A stretch of 64,000 nt of DNA from CAYXAA01 sp964462985. Its GTDB lineage: Bacteria > Pseudomonadota > Alphaproteobacteria > Rhizobiales > Stappiaceae. A program made the translations under genes and the position numbers. The notes beneath the pieces were generated by a model, which saw nothing but the letters and a program-made list of their open reading frames with translations, did no database searches and had not been told where the DNA came from. How positions within the stretch are numbered: position 1 is the stretch's first letter; each line of letters opens with the position of its first letter. The stretch spans positions 1-64,000 of the forward strand of contig CAYXAA010000005.1 in NCBI GenBank assembly GCA_964462985.1. The letters run 5' to 3'. Positions 29,443-37,279 of the stretch are shown here, piece after piece.

Positions 29443-29877
29443 ATGTCGAAGTCGTTGATCGCCACCGCCGTCGCCGCTGTCGTCCTGACTGCCACGGCGA
29501 TCAGTGCTGACGCCGCGTCGGCACCACTTCCGCCCGTTGAATTGGGCGAGGCCGCTGCTAACGCCAAGGAAAAGGTTGCCGCGGCCGGCGACCGGCATTA
29601 CGGGCGCGGCAGGGGGCACGGCCGGCACGATGGACACGGACGCAACCATCATCGCAGGCTTGGGCCGGGAGAGGTAAGCCGCATCGTCCACCGCCACGGT
29701 TATCGGGACGTCGGACGCATCCTAGATCGGGGTCGCTACTATGAGGTCAGCGCGTTCGGGCGTTACGGACGCCTCGTGCGGCTGTCGGTTCACGCTCACA
29801 CCGGACAGATCATCGACGTCGACTATGTTGGCGGTCGTCCGCCGTTCGGCCCTCACTGGGGCTTTTCCCGGCGCTGA
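29443..29877 (+). CDS. Exported PepSY-like protein with a His/Gly/Arg-rich linker
   Basis: A 144-residue periplasmic protein. The signal peptide MSKSLIATAVAAVVLTATAISADAASA is followed by a short helix and a strongly basic His/Gly/Arg-rich stretch (about 52-72; GRGRGHGRHDGHGRNHHRR). The C-terminal segment EVSRIVHRHGYRDVGRILDR..YYEVSAFGRYGRLVRLSVHAHTGQIIDVD (about 78-128) matches the PepSY fold, including the final 'D..TGxI' turn. GGGAGA lies just upstream of ATG. Metal binding by the His stretch is plausible but not shown. Function unknown. Confidence 0.8.
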   Translation: MSKSLIATAVAAVVLTATAISADAASAPLPPVELGEAAANAKEKVAAAGDRHYGRGRGHGRHDGHGRNHHRRLGPGEVSRIVHRHGYRDVGRILDRGRYYEVSAFGRYGRLVRLSVHAHTGQIIDVDYVGGRPPFGPHWGFSRR

Positions 29878-29890
29878 GGCTCGATCAGGG

Positions 29891-29919
29891 CATTCCCGCG
29901 TTGCTTGGACGCGGGAATG
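29891..29919. other. Strong hairpin after the PepSY gene
   Basis: CATTCCCGCGT (29891-29901) and ACGCGGGAATG (29909-29919) form an 11-bp stem with a 7-base loop. No T-run follows, so it is either a weak terminator or an RNA-stabilising structure. Confidence 0.5.
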
Positions 29920-30021
29920 ACGCCGTTCAAGAACGGCTCGCCAGTTGAGCGGAACACCATCCTCTTGTAAGACCGAAGGGGAATCGCCTCTGCCGTCGAT
30001 GAGGCGCTTGGCAATGCCTGC

Positions 30022-30960
30022 ATGGTCCTGGTTCAGCATCCCGACAATCCGGTTCCGCCGGGCGCCGTCAGTGGCCATGTCGAAACAAGCGATGGTGTGC
30101 GCATTCGCTTTGCTCGCTGGCCGGCCACCGGAGGCCCGTTGAAAGGCACCGTGACGCTTCTTCACGGACGGGCCGAATTCATCGAGAAATATTTCGAGAC
30201 GATCGCAGATCTGACCGCCCGCGGCTATGCCGTCGCGACCTTCGACTGGCGTGGTCAGGGTGGGTCCGGCCGGCTGCTGGCGGATCCTCGGCGTGGTCAT
30301 GTCGACGACTTCGCCGACTATCTTCGGGACCTCGACGCCGTGCTGACCAAGGTTGTTCTCGCCGACATGCCAGGACCGCATTTTGCCCTGGCCCATTCGA
30401 CTGGCGGTGCGGTGCTGCTGCTCGGGGCAGCGCGGCTACGGACCCGCTTCGAGCGTGCCGTGCTTGCGGCGCCGCTGCTTGGTCTGGGCCGCATTGGCAT
30501 TCCGCAGAATGCGGTTTCTCCGCTCGCCAAGCTGCTTTCGGCAATTGGACTAGGGACCGCCTTTGTGCCAGGCGGGGGCGCGAATGACCGAATGGACTTT
30601 GACGGTAATCCGCTGACGTCGGATCCCGTCCGTTTCGCCCGAACCTTAAAAGTTCTTGATCTGATGCCGGATCTCGAAATCGGGTCTCCGACGATCGACT
30701 GGCTTGCCGCCGCTTGCCGGACCATGGGTACGCTCTTTCACCCCGGTTTCGGGCCGACTCTTAACCTTCCGGTCCTGATCGTTGCCGCGGGTTGCGACCA
30801 GGTTGTCTCCACACCCGCCGCCGAGCGCTTCGCCCGCATCACGCGATCCGCGCGGTATCTGGAGATCGCAGGTGCCCGGCACGAGTTGCTGATGGAGCGT
30901 GACGTCTACCGCGATCCGTTTCTGGCGGCTTTCGAGGCCTTTGCATCCGCGAGTCAATAG
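30022..30960 (+). CDS. Alpha/beta hydrolase (monoacylglycerol lipase/lysophospholipase-like)
   Basis: A 312-residue serine hydrolase. VTLLHGRAEFIEKYFETIADL contains the HG oxyanion motif, FDWRGQGGSGR is the LDHR-like strand of lysophospholipase L2/PldB-type enzymes, and the nucleophile Ser sits in ALAHSTGGAVLLL (AHSTGG in place of GHSMGG). The acid is probably in VAAGCDQVV and the His in IAGARHELLMERD. All triad residues are present. Substrate is probably a lysophospholipid or monoacylglycerol, by family only. The C-terminus lies 28 bases from the convergent hisN stop. Confidence 0.88.
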   Translation: MVLVQHPDNPVPPGAVSGHVETSDGVRIRFARWPATGGPLKGTVTLLHGRAEFIEKYFETIADLTARGYAVATFDWRGQGGSGRLLADPRRGHVDDFADYLRDLDAVLTKVVLADMPGPHFALAHSTGGAVLLLGAARLRTRFERAVLAAPLLGLGRIGIPQNAVSPLAKLLSAIGLGTAFVPGGGANDRMDFDGNPLTSDPVRFARTLKVLDLMPDLEIGSPTIDWLAAACRTMGTLFHPGFGPTLNLPVLIVAAGCDQVVSTPAAERFARITRSARYLEIAGARHELLMERDVYRDPFLAAFEAFASASQ

Positions 30961-30988
30961 GGAGGTGTCGACGCGCGGGACCCTGTCT

Positions 30989-31774
30989 TCACATAACCGA
31001 CAAACGTGCGAGCACCCGTTCGTGCAGACGAGGATCCCCGCAGGCAACGATCCGCCCACCACTGGCCGGAGATCCGCCAGTCCAGGTGGTCATGACACCG
31101 CCGGCACCCTCGACGATCGGAGCCAGTGCCACGACATCGTAAGGCTGCAGCCCGGATTCGATCACCACGTCGGCATGTCCTGCGGCGACCATGCAATAGC
31201 CGTAGCAGTCCGTGCCATAGCGCACCAACCGCACTTCGCGTTCGATCGCGTCGTAGAGCGGCCGCTCCTCTTCAGTGAAAAGCGCTGGGGACGTGGTCAT
31301 CAACACAGCTTCCGAAAGCGAGGGGCACGGTCGGGTCGCAAGTTGACACCGGCCGGCCGGGCCGTGGCTCCAAGCGGATCCGCCATCGCCCCAAAAGCGT
31401 TCGCCGACGTAGGGTTGCGCCATCATGCCAAGCACCGGTTTCCCGCGCCGCATCAGTCCGATCAGCGTACCCCACGTCGAGAGGCCGGCTATGAAGGCCC
31501 GTGTGCCGTCGATCGGGTCAAGCACCCAAACATTTTCCGCCTCCACCCGGATGGCACCGTGCTCTTCACCGACGATTCCGTCCGCTGGATAAGTGGACTC
31601 GATCAGGGTGCGCATCGCCGTCTCAGCGGCCCGATCGGCGATCGTGACAGGATCAAAGCCAGCTGCGTGCTTGTTCTCGACAGATAAGGGGCCGCGAAAA
31701 TACGGCAGGATGGCTGCCGCGGCGGCGTCGGCGAGACCGTCAAGAAACGCGCTCAAGTCAATCTTTTCTTGCAT
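30989..31774 (-). CDS. hisN: Inositol monophosphatase-family phosphatase, probable histidinol-phosphatase
   Basis: Mg2+-dependent phosphatase of 261 residues. Metal-binding motifs are all visible: GIVGEEHG (Glu pair), VWVLDPIDGTRAFIAG (the DPIDGT signature) and LQPYDVVALAPIVEGAGG (third-metal Asp). The short loop set and sequence 'LSTWGTLIGLMRRGKPVLGMMAQP' resemble alphaproteobacterial HisN, which dephosphorylates L-histidinol phosphate, rather than CysQ or true SuhB. Substrate assignment is inferred. A suhB-family small RNA starts about 220 bases upstream on the opposite strand. Confidence 0.85.
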   Translation of the reverse strand: MQEKIDLSAFLDGLADAAAAAILPYFRGPLSVENKHAAGFDPVTIADRAAETAMRTLIESTYPADGIVGEEHGAIRVEAENVWVLDPIDGTRAFIAGLSTWGTLIGLMRRGKPVLGMMAQPYVGERFWGDGGSAWSHGPAGRCQLATRPCPSLSEAVLMTTSPALFTEEERPLYDAIEREVRLVRYGTDCYGYCMVAAGHADVVIESGLQPYDVVALAPIVEGAGGVMTTWTGGSPASGGRIVACGDPRLHERVLARLSVM

Positions 31775-31961
31775 ATCTGGAATGTCCTGTACGCGTATCT
31801 ACGGAGAGGGCAACCGGTAGCAGCATAGCGATAACTGCCGCGGAAGCGAAAAGCTCGAAACGCGCCTTAATTTCAGGTATTTAATTAATCTTCCTCCCCA
31901 GGCTGGTGGGCGGCAAATTTCTTCGGAAACCCTTTTCCGTCAAGGAGATTCCCTGGTCGCC

Positions 31962-31996
31962 TTGACTTTTGTGCAACGCGGTGCAATATTATTGCA
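31962..31996 (+). promoter_or_regulatory. Sigma-70-type promoter with an overlapping palindrome
   Basis: TTGACT (31962-31967), a 17-base spacer and AATATT (31985-31990) form a strong promoter. The -10 is embedded in TGCAATA-T-TATTGCA (31982-31996), a perfect 7-base dyad that could be an operator. It drives the small RNA that follows. Confidence 0.65.
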
Positions 31997-31997
31997 G

Positions 31998-32088
31998 CGC
32001 GGTACGACGCCTCGCGTCGTCGCGCCGCCCTCCTTGGGCGTTTCCTCCCTAGACTCGGGCCGCCTCGCAAGAGTGCGGCCTTTTTTTT
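31998..32088 (+). ncRNA. Small RNA, suhB/alpha-r8 (MmgR-like) family candidate
   Basis: A compact unit of about 90 bases with no coding frame. Stem 1 is ACGACGC/GCGTCGT (32004-32020). Stem 2 is CGCCC/GGGCG (32026-32040) with UCCUU in its loop. A single-stranded linker carries UCCUCC (32043-32048). Stem 3 is the terminator GGCCGC/GCGGCC followed by eight T. Exposed anti-Shine-Dalgarno motifs in a loop and a linker are the mark of alphaproteobacterial trans-acting sRNAs of the suhB/alpha-r8 group as I recall it; the location beside an inositol-phosphatase gene fits the family's name. Targets are unknown. The 5' end is inferred from the promoter. Confidence 0.65.
32058..32088 (+). terminator. 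Strong factor-independent terminator of the small RNA
   Basis: GGCCGC (32058-32063) pairs with GCGGCC (32075-32080), extended by CTC/GAG around a GCAA loop, and is followed directly by TTTTTTTT (32081-32088). Confidence 0.9.
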
Positions 32089-32125
32089 GACCGGAACGAT
32101 TTCACCCGCACTCCCGGCTTGGCCG

Positions 32126-33025
32126 CTACTCGGCTGCCATCGGTTCGCTGAGCAGATCGCCGTCGGGAATTGCGGTAAGATCGCGGACAAACTTTGCAAG
32201 GTCGGCCGCTAGCCGGTCGAAGCCGGCGTGACGCTCGGTCCGTGTCTCATCCATGTAGAGGCCGCGGTTCACCTCGATCTGCAGGGCGTGGAGCCCTTTC
32301 GCCGGCCGGCCGTAATGTTCGGTAATGAAGCCACCAGCATAGGGCTTGTTGCGGCTTACCGCATAGCCCATGCCGGTCAGAAGCTCGACGGCAGCGTCGA
32401 CCAACGCCGGCGAGCAACTCGCCCCATAGCGGTCCCCCAGGATGAAGTCCGGACGGTCTCCCCCGTCGGCGCTGCGCACCGTCGACGGCATGGAATGACA
32501 ATCGACCAATACCGCGTAGCCGAACGTGACATGAGTCTGGGCAAGGAGACGGCGCAACGTGCTGTGGTAGGGCTTATAGATGCGCTCGATCCGGCCTAGC
32601 GCCTCGCCCACCGGCATGCGGCTGCGGTAGATTTCCAGTGACTCCCCCACCACCCGCGCGATCGTCCCCAGTCCGCCGGCGACACGGATCGACCGAACGT
32701 TTGCATAGGACGGCAACCTGTCCTCGAACATCTTCGGATCGAGTTCGTAGGGTTCCCGGTTCACGTCGAGATAGGCGCGGGGGAAATGGGCGCGCACGAG
32801 CGGAGCGCCGATCTCGACGACCGACCGAAACAGGGTATCGACGAAGGCGTCCTCTGAGCGGCGAATGGTAGAGGCATCGAGACGGGAAGTGGCCAGGAAA
32901 GAGGCCGGATAGCAGCGACCCGAGTGCGGAGAGTTGAAGACGAATGGCAGTCGCTGTCCGGCCGGTGTGAGCACGTCGAAGGCGGGGGTGTCCTCGAAGC
33001 CGTTCACGACCCGCATCGCTTCCAT
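32126..33025 (-). CDS. hutG: N-formylglutamate amidohydrolase
   Basis: Hydrolyses N-formyl-L-glutamate to glutamate and formate at the end of one histidine-degradation route. 299 residues from ATG 33025, which has AAGGA 8 bases upstream; a further ATG lies at 33016. Family marks are FVFNSPHSGRCYP near the N-terminus, APLVRAHFPRAYLDVNREPYEL, the metal-site VLVDCHSMPS, ILGDRYGASCS and the C-terminal LHALQIEVNRGLYMDE. No other hut gene is nearby. A second, shorter member of the same family is at 38385-39206, so the exact substrate of each is uncertain. Confidence 0.92.
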   Translation of the reverse strand: MEAMRVVNGFEDTPAFDVLTPAGQRLPFVFNSPHSGRCYPASFLATSRLDASTIRRSEDAFVDTLFRSVVEIGAPLVRAHFPRAYLDVNREPYELDPKMFEDRLPSYANVRSIRVAGGLGTIARVVGESLEIYRSRMPVGEALGRIERIYKPYHSTLRRLLAQTHVTFGYAVLVDCHSMPSTVRSADGGDRPDFILGDRYGASCSPALVDAAVELLTGMGYAVSRNKPYAGGFITEHYGRPAKGLHALQIEVNRGLYMDETRTERHAGFDRLAADLAKFVRDLTAIPDGDLLSEPMAAE

Positions 33026-33239
33026 CGTCAAATCCTTGCTCCGGTCTCCGACTTCAGAAGCCAAGTGTGCCCGCGTTTCAGTCGAGCTGTCCACACTTGG
33101 CTGAACGATGGCGTATGGAAAGGCGTGCGACCGGCCGGTTTCACTCTATATTTACCGCGCCGCGGCCTTATAACGAATATGAAGCTTGTGCCAAATCGGG
33201 ATAGAATTCCGACGGCGCTACTGTGCACGGATGGAGAGG

Positions 33240-33599
33240 ATGTCACGGATCCTGCTTGCGGAAGACGACAACGATATGAGGCGTTTCCTTGCCAAGGCGC
33301 TGCAAAACGCTGGCTACGACGTCGTATCGTTCGACAACGGCAAAAGCGCATATGAGCGGCTGCGCGAAGAGCCCTTCTCGCTGCTTTTGACCGATATCGT
33401 CATGCCGGAAATGGACGGGATCGAACTCGCGCGCCGTGCGACGCAGCTCGACCCCGATCTAAAGGTCATGTTCATCACCGGTTTCGCGGCGGTTGCGCTC
33501 AATCCCGATTCGAATGCGCCCAAGGAGGCGAAGGTCCTGTCCAAGCCATTCCACCTGCGCGACCTCGTGCAGGAAGTGGAGCGCATGCTCGCCGCCTGA
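33240..33599 (+). CDS. cpdR: Single-domain response regulator CpdR
   Basis: Receiver protein that, when unphosphorylated, localises ClpXP to the cell pole and promotes proteolysis of cell-cycle proteins. 119 residues: ILLAEDDNDMRRFLAKALQN, phosphoacceptor Asp in LLTDIVMPEMDGIELARRA, the Thr of VMFITGFAAVAL and Lys in KVLSKPFHLRDLV. This is almost the textbook CpdR sequence of rhizobia and Caulobacter, including ITGFAAVALN. ATG 33240 gives the family's start; ATG 33231, nine bases upstream, is an alternative. The upstream kinase relay (CckA/ChpT) is not in the window. CtrA-like sites elsewhere in the window make the connection apt. Confidence 0.95.
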   Translation: MSRILLAEDDNDMRRFLAKALQNAGYDVVSFDNGKSAYERLREEPFSLLLTDIVMPEMDGIELARRATQLDPDLKVMFITGFAAVALNPDSNAPKEAKVLSKPFHLRDLVQEVERMLAA

Positions 33600-33674
33600 G
33601 ATCGGCGTTCATCCTTGTTTCACAGCTTCGGGAGGACCACCATTCGCACCGCACGGGGAAATGCGGGTTAAGGC

Positions 33675-33703
33675 TTGCGCCGGGTCGTGTTCCTCGTTAT
33701 ATC
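33675..33703 (+). promoter_or_regulatory. Promoter of tRNA-Val
   Basis: TTGCGC (33675-33680), a 17-base spacer and TATATC (33698-33703) lie 43 bases before the tRNA 5' end, a normal distance for a tRNA transcript leader. Confidence 0.5.
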
Positions 33704-33746
33704 GCTCCCACCGCGGCGCTGCCGGCGCCGCAACCCGGACAGGTTC

Positions 33747-33821
<75 letters not shown>

Positions 33822-33958
33822 TTTCCGTCTGGAACACGGCAGTCGCCGGCGTCCGGACAAAGCTTCGGAGCTACCGAAGCTGGCCGTGCCGGTTCGGCCC
33901 TACCGATGAAGCGACCTCCCACATGGGGCGCTCCGGTTGGACCGCTCGAGAAATATCA

Positions 33959-33983
33959 GGGCGCCTTGGGCGCCCACTTGTTT
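33959..33983 (+). terminator. Hairpin upstream of ykgO
   Basis: GGGCGC (33959-33964) pairs with GCGCCC (33970-33975) and is followed by ACTTGTTTT. It could end the tRNA-Val transcript. Confidence 0.5.
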
Positions 33984-34027
33984 TGAAGGATGCCTCGGAA
34001 ACGGGCGCCGCATCGGGAACTGGAACG

Positions 34028-34153
34028 ATGAAGATCAAGAACTCGCTCAAGGCGCTGATGACGCGGCACCGCGAGAATCGCATGGTGCGCCGCAAGGGGC
34101 GTGTCTACATCATCAACAAGAAGAACCCACGCTACAAGGCACGCCAAGGCTGA
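34028..34153 (+). CDS. ykgO: 50S ribosomal protein L36, zinc-free paralogue
   Basis: A 41-residue ribosomal protein, MKIKNSLKALMTRHREN.., with the conserved RRKGRVYIINKKNPRYKARQG tail. The four zinc ligands (three Cys and one His) of ordinary L36 are absent, which defines the YkgO/type-B form. In bacteria that carry both forms, this one replaces zinc-binding L36 under zinc limitation. In many Hyphomicrobiales it is the only L36, so no Zur control should be assumed; I see no clear Zur site upstream. Confidence 0.95.
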   Translation: MKIKNSLKALMTRHRENRMVRRKGRVYIINKKNPRYKARQG

Positions 34154-34321
34154 CGGCCTCATCGCCGGCCCTTTCACGCTTGCCTTGGGGAACTGAAGCG
34201 CCGGGGGCGATGCCCGCGTCCGGGAGAGGTGTGCCGGCTTTGCTGGCGGAACGCCTAGCGACGCGGTCAATTCTCTGTTCATGCCATTGACGGCCGATGC
34301 CGACGGGCCATACTCGTCTGC

Positions 34322-34975
34322 ATGCGGTCAATCATCCTTTTTCTCGCCCTGTCTATTCTTGCTCCGTCTGCTCTTGCCCAGACGGTAGAGCCGCCGGAGT
34401 TCGATCCGCCTTCGCTCGAGGATCTACCCAACCCGTCGGTCGATTCCGATCCGACGGAAACCCCAGGGCCGGCGATCCAGCAGGACGGGCAGAAGGAAAG
34501 CGAGCTCGATCGGCTGTTTCAGGCATTGCAGACCGCCGGCAACGCCGAAGCCGCGTCCAAGATTTCCACAGACATTCAGCGTCTGTGGCTGAAATCCGGC
34601 AGTGTTACGGTCGATCTTCTGATGGCCCGTGCCGGTGCGGCCCTGCAAAGCAAGGATTACGCCCTGGCGCTTGATCTGCTCGACACCGTCGTTGTGCTTG
34701 AGCCGGATTTCGCCGAAGGCTGGAACCGGCGTGCCACAGTCTACTACCTGCGCGAGGAATTCGGGCGCTCGATCGTCGATATCGAGCGCGTCCTCGCACT
34801 GGAGCCCCGTCACTGGGGCGCCATGTCGGGCCTGGGCATCATCATGAGACGTCTCGATCGCAAGGATGAAGCCTTGTCGATCTTCAAGCAGGTGCTCGCC
34901 ATCAATCCTCAGAACGAGACAGCCACCAAGGCTATCGAGGAGCTTGAGGATGAAACCAACGGCGACCCGGCGTGA
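34322..34975 (+). CDS. Exported tetratricopeptide-repeat protein
   Basis: A 217-residue periplasmic protein. The signal peptide MRSIILFLALSILAPSALAQ is followed by a Pro/Glu-rich linker (about 21-60). Three TPR-like helix pairs follow (about 62-205), with clear units in DYALALDLLDTVVVLEPDFAEGW, EFGRSIVDIERVLALEPRHWGAM and RKDEALSIFKQVLAINPQNETA. Such proteins act as scaffolds. No partner is evident in the neighbourhood. Downstream it faces the pyruvate kinase gene across 109 bases. Confidence 0.87.
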   Translation: MRSIILFLALSILAPSALAQTVEPPEFDPPSLEDLPNPSVDSDPTETPGPAIQQDGQKESELDRLFQALQTAGNAEAASKISTDIQRLWLKSGSVTVDLLMARAGAALQSKDYALALDLLDTVVVLEPDFAEGWNRRATVYYLREEFGRSIVDIERVLALEPRHWGAMSGLGIIMRRLDRKDEALSIFKQVLAINPQNETATKAIEELEDETNGDPA

Positions 34976-35084
34976 GCGCTGCGTGGGGGCTGATTGCCCG
35001 TAGGGACGGCGACGACTGCCATACGTGATGGGAGCTTTGCCGCGGCTGCACCTTCCTTCCAAACAGAGGCACGGAGCGGTGTCG

Positions 35085-36521
35085 TCAGATCCCACCCAAG
35101 CCGTCGCTGCCGACGAACGCAATGCGCAGCATGTTGGTTGAGCCTGGTGTGCCAAACGGGACGCCCGCCGTGATCAGAATGCGCTGTCCCGGACGCGTGA
35201 AGCGCTCGATATAGGAAATGCGGCAGGCGCGATTAACCATATCGTTCTCGTCACGCGCATCCTCACTCACGACACAATGAAGGCCCCAGGCAATCGACAG
35301 ACGTCTGGCGGTCGACAGCACCGGTGACAGGGCTATGATCGGAACGGTGGGGCGCTCCCGCGATGCGCGCAGTCCGGTTGCGCCGGACGAAGTGTAACAG
35401 ATCACGGCGGCAAGATTCAGCGTTTCGGCGATTTGGCGCGCTGCCGCCGAGATCGTATCCGCCCCGGTCGCTTCGGGCTCGGCGCGCTGGGCGTGGATGA
35501 TGGTCTGGTAGTTCGGGTCGCGCTCGACCTCCTGGGCGATGCGGTCCATCGTCTCAACGGCTTCGACGGGAAACTCGCCGGCCGCCGATTCGGCGGAAAG
35601 CATGACCGCATCCGCTCCTTCGAACACGGCCGTCGCCACGTCCGAGACCTCGGCGCGGGTCGGCACTGGCGACGTAATCATCGATTCCAACATCTGGGTT
35701 GCGACTACGACCGGCTTGCCGGCTTGCCGTGCCGCGCGGATGATGCGCTTTTGCAGCCCGGGAACCTTCTCCAGCGGCATTTCGACGCCGAGATCGCCGC
35801 GGGCTACCATCAGCGCGTCCGAGAGTTCGATGATCTCGTCGAGCCGATCGATTGCCTGCGGTTTTTCGATCTTGGCCAGAATGCCGGCACGACCGCGGGT
35901 GACCTTGCGGACTTCAGCGAGATCGTCGGGCCGCTGGATGAAGGAGAGTGCGATCCAGTCGACTTGCGCTTGCAGCGCAGCCTCCAGGTCCTTGCGATCC
36001 TTTTCCGTTAGCGCACCGACCGGAATTTCGGAATCGGGCACGCTGACGCCCTTGCGGTTGGAAAGCTTGCCGCCGACCTGGACGACGGTTTCCGCCTTCT
36101 CCGGACTGCAGTTGACCACCTTCAGCCGGATCTTGCCATCGTCGAGTAACAGACGGTGGCCCGCTTCCAGAGCCTGCAGAATTTCGCGATGTGGCAGGTG
36201 AACCCGTTCCGCATTGCCGGGGGTAGGATCGGAATCCAGCGTGAACGTTGCGCCGTTCTCAAGCTGGATCGGGCCATCGGCAAACGTCCCAATACGCAGC
36301 TTCGGCCCCTGCAAGTCCGCAAGGATGCCGATCGGGCGGTTGACGTCCTGCTCGACCGCACGAATGCGACCGACGAGCAGATTGAGCCGCTCGTGGTCGG
36401 TATGGCTCATATTGATTCGAAAGACGTCAGCGCCCGCGCGATACAGTTTTTCGATGGTGGACTGCTCTGAGGAAGACGGGCCGAGAGTTGCGAGGATCTT
36501 GACCCGTCTGCTCCGCCTCAT
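35085..36521 (-). CDS. pyk: Pyruvate kinase
   Basis: Converts phosphoenolpyruvate and ADP to pyruvate and ATP. 478 residues from ATG 36521 (MRRSRRVKILATLGPSSS). Visible marks are VFRINMSHTDHE, the ADRP-like PIGILADLQGPKLRIGTF, the active-site Lys region GILAKIEKPQAIDRLDEII, the Mg2+ site MVARGDLGVEMPLEKVP, and VVVATQMLESMI. The C-terminal allosteric domain is complete. The ATG overlaps the stop of the DUF1036 gene by 4 bases, so it is translated in one operon with it. A longer in-frame start at 36569 would overlap more of that gene. Confidence 0.97.
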   Translation of the reverse strand: MRRSRRVKILATLGPSSSEQSTIEKLYRAGADVFRINMSHTDHERLNLLVGRIRAVEQDVNRPIGILADLQGPKLRIGTFADGPIQLENGATFTLDSDPTPGNAERVHLPHREILQALEAGHRLLLDDGKIRLKVVNCSPEKAETVVQVGGKLSNRKGVSVPDSEIPVGALTEKDRKDLEAALQAQVDWIALSFIQRPDDLAEVRKVTRGRAGILAKIEKPQAIDRLDEIIELSDALMVARGDLGVEMPLEKVPGLQKRIIRAARQAGKPVVVATQMLESMITSPVPTRAEVSDVATAVFEGADAVMLSAESAAGEFPVEAVETMDRIAQEVERDPNYQTIIHAQRAEPEATGADTISAAARQIAETLNLAAVICYTSSGATGLRASRERPTVPIIALSPVLSTARRLSIAWGLHCVVSEDARDENDMVNRACRISYIERFTRPGQRILITAGVPFGTPGSTNMLRIAFVGSDGLGGI

Positions 36522-37009
36522 CGCCCACCTGTACCCTCTTGTACCGGCTCGGTTAGCTGTACCGTCCAACTGCTCTGTTCGCCGGTGTCGATCTCGAAGA
36601 ACCCCGTGCGTTCATAACCTCGAGCCACGCAATCCTCAATCCCGCGAATGGTAAACTCCTTCTCGCGGGTGCACATAAATGCGCGCCCGCCCCATTCGCC
36701 GAATTGATCGTAGTCAACCGCGTAGATGTAATAGTAGCGGGACACCAAGGGGCCGGCGACGAGGGTTTCGCAAACGTTCGCGGGCAGGTTCCACCAGCCT
36801 TCGGTGACCCAGTCGGAATCCTCGCGGTAGCCGATTGCGATACCGACCTGGCTCTCGGTCTTGTTGCAAAGCCGAAGGTCTGCCTTGGCGGGAGAGGGGG
36901 CTGAGAGAAGGAAGAGAAATGACGTGACAAAAGAGAGAAGAGCCGCACTGCTGGCCGCTTGTACCCCTCGTGTCGCCGTGTGATGGCGTTTGTCGCCTGT
37001 TCTCATCAT
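36518..37009 (-). CDS. DUF1036 exported protein
   Basis: A 163-residue secreted protein. The N-terminal hydrophobic stretch SAALLSFVTSFLFLLSAPSPAKA is a signal peptide. The mature part has the DUF1036 pattern: LRLCNKTESQVGIAIGYRE, VTEGWWNLPANVCETLV, YYIYAVDYDQFGEWGG, AFMCTREKEFTIRGIEDCVARGY and FEIDTGEQSSWTVQLTEP. Four conserved cysteines suggest disulfides. It overlaps pyruvate kinase by ATGA. The family is common in Hyphomicrobiales beside pyk; its function is unknown. Confidence 0.88.
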   Translation of the reverse strand: MMRTGDKRHHTATRGVQAASSAALLSFVTSFLFLLSAPSPAKADLRLCNKTESQVGIAIGYREDSDWVTEGWWNLPANVCETLVAGPLVSRYYYIYAVDYDQFGEWGGRAFMCTREKEFTIRGIEDCVARGYERTGFFEIDTGEQSSWTVQLTEPVQEGTGGR

Positions 37010-37168
37010 TCGATCACTCGTGCCACGGCATCGCGTGCAAACTTATTGCGGTGTGTCGGGGAGATTGTCAATCATTACGATCTTGCCGGACGGCGTTGAT
37101 TGCGACGAGTCGGCCAAGGTCAGCCGACTCAGCTTGTTCCCAGGACACAAGATCGGCTGGTTTCGCAA

Positions 37169-37198
37169 CAAAAATGCGGCCTCATCATGGCCGAGGCG
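37169..37198 (-). terminator. Possible terminator downstream of the EamA gene
   Basis: On the minus strand CGGCC (complement of 37189-37193) pairs with GGCCG (complement of 37178-37182) and is followed by GCATTTTTG. The stem is short, so confidence is modest. Confidence 0.4.
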
Positions 37199-37279
37199 GG
37201 ATGATTCCCAATCCTAGTAACTTTCCATACCTGACATTCGATCCATATCGTGTGAACTCGGTCAGCAGAACAATTTTCG

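Noticed and set aside
29891..29919. The 11-bp hairpin as a factor-independent terminator
   Set aside because: No T-run follows on either side, so it is recorded only as a hairpin.
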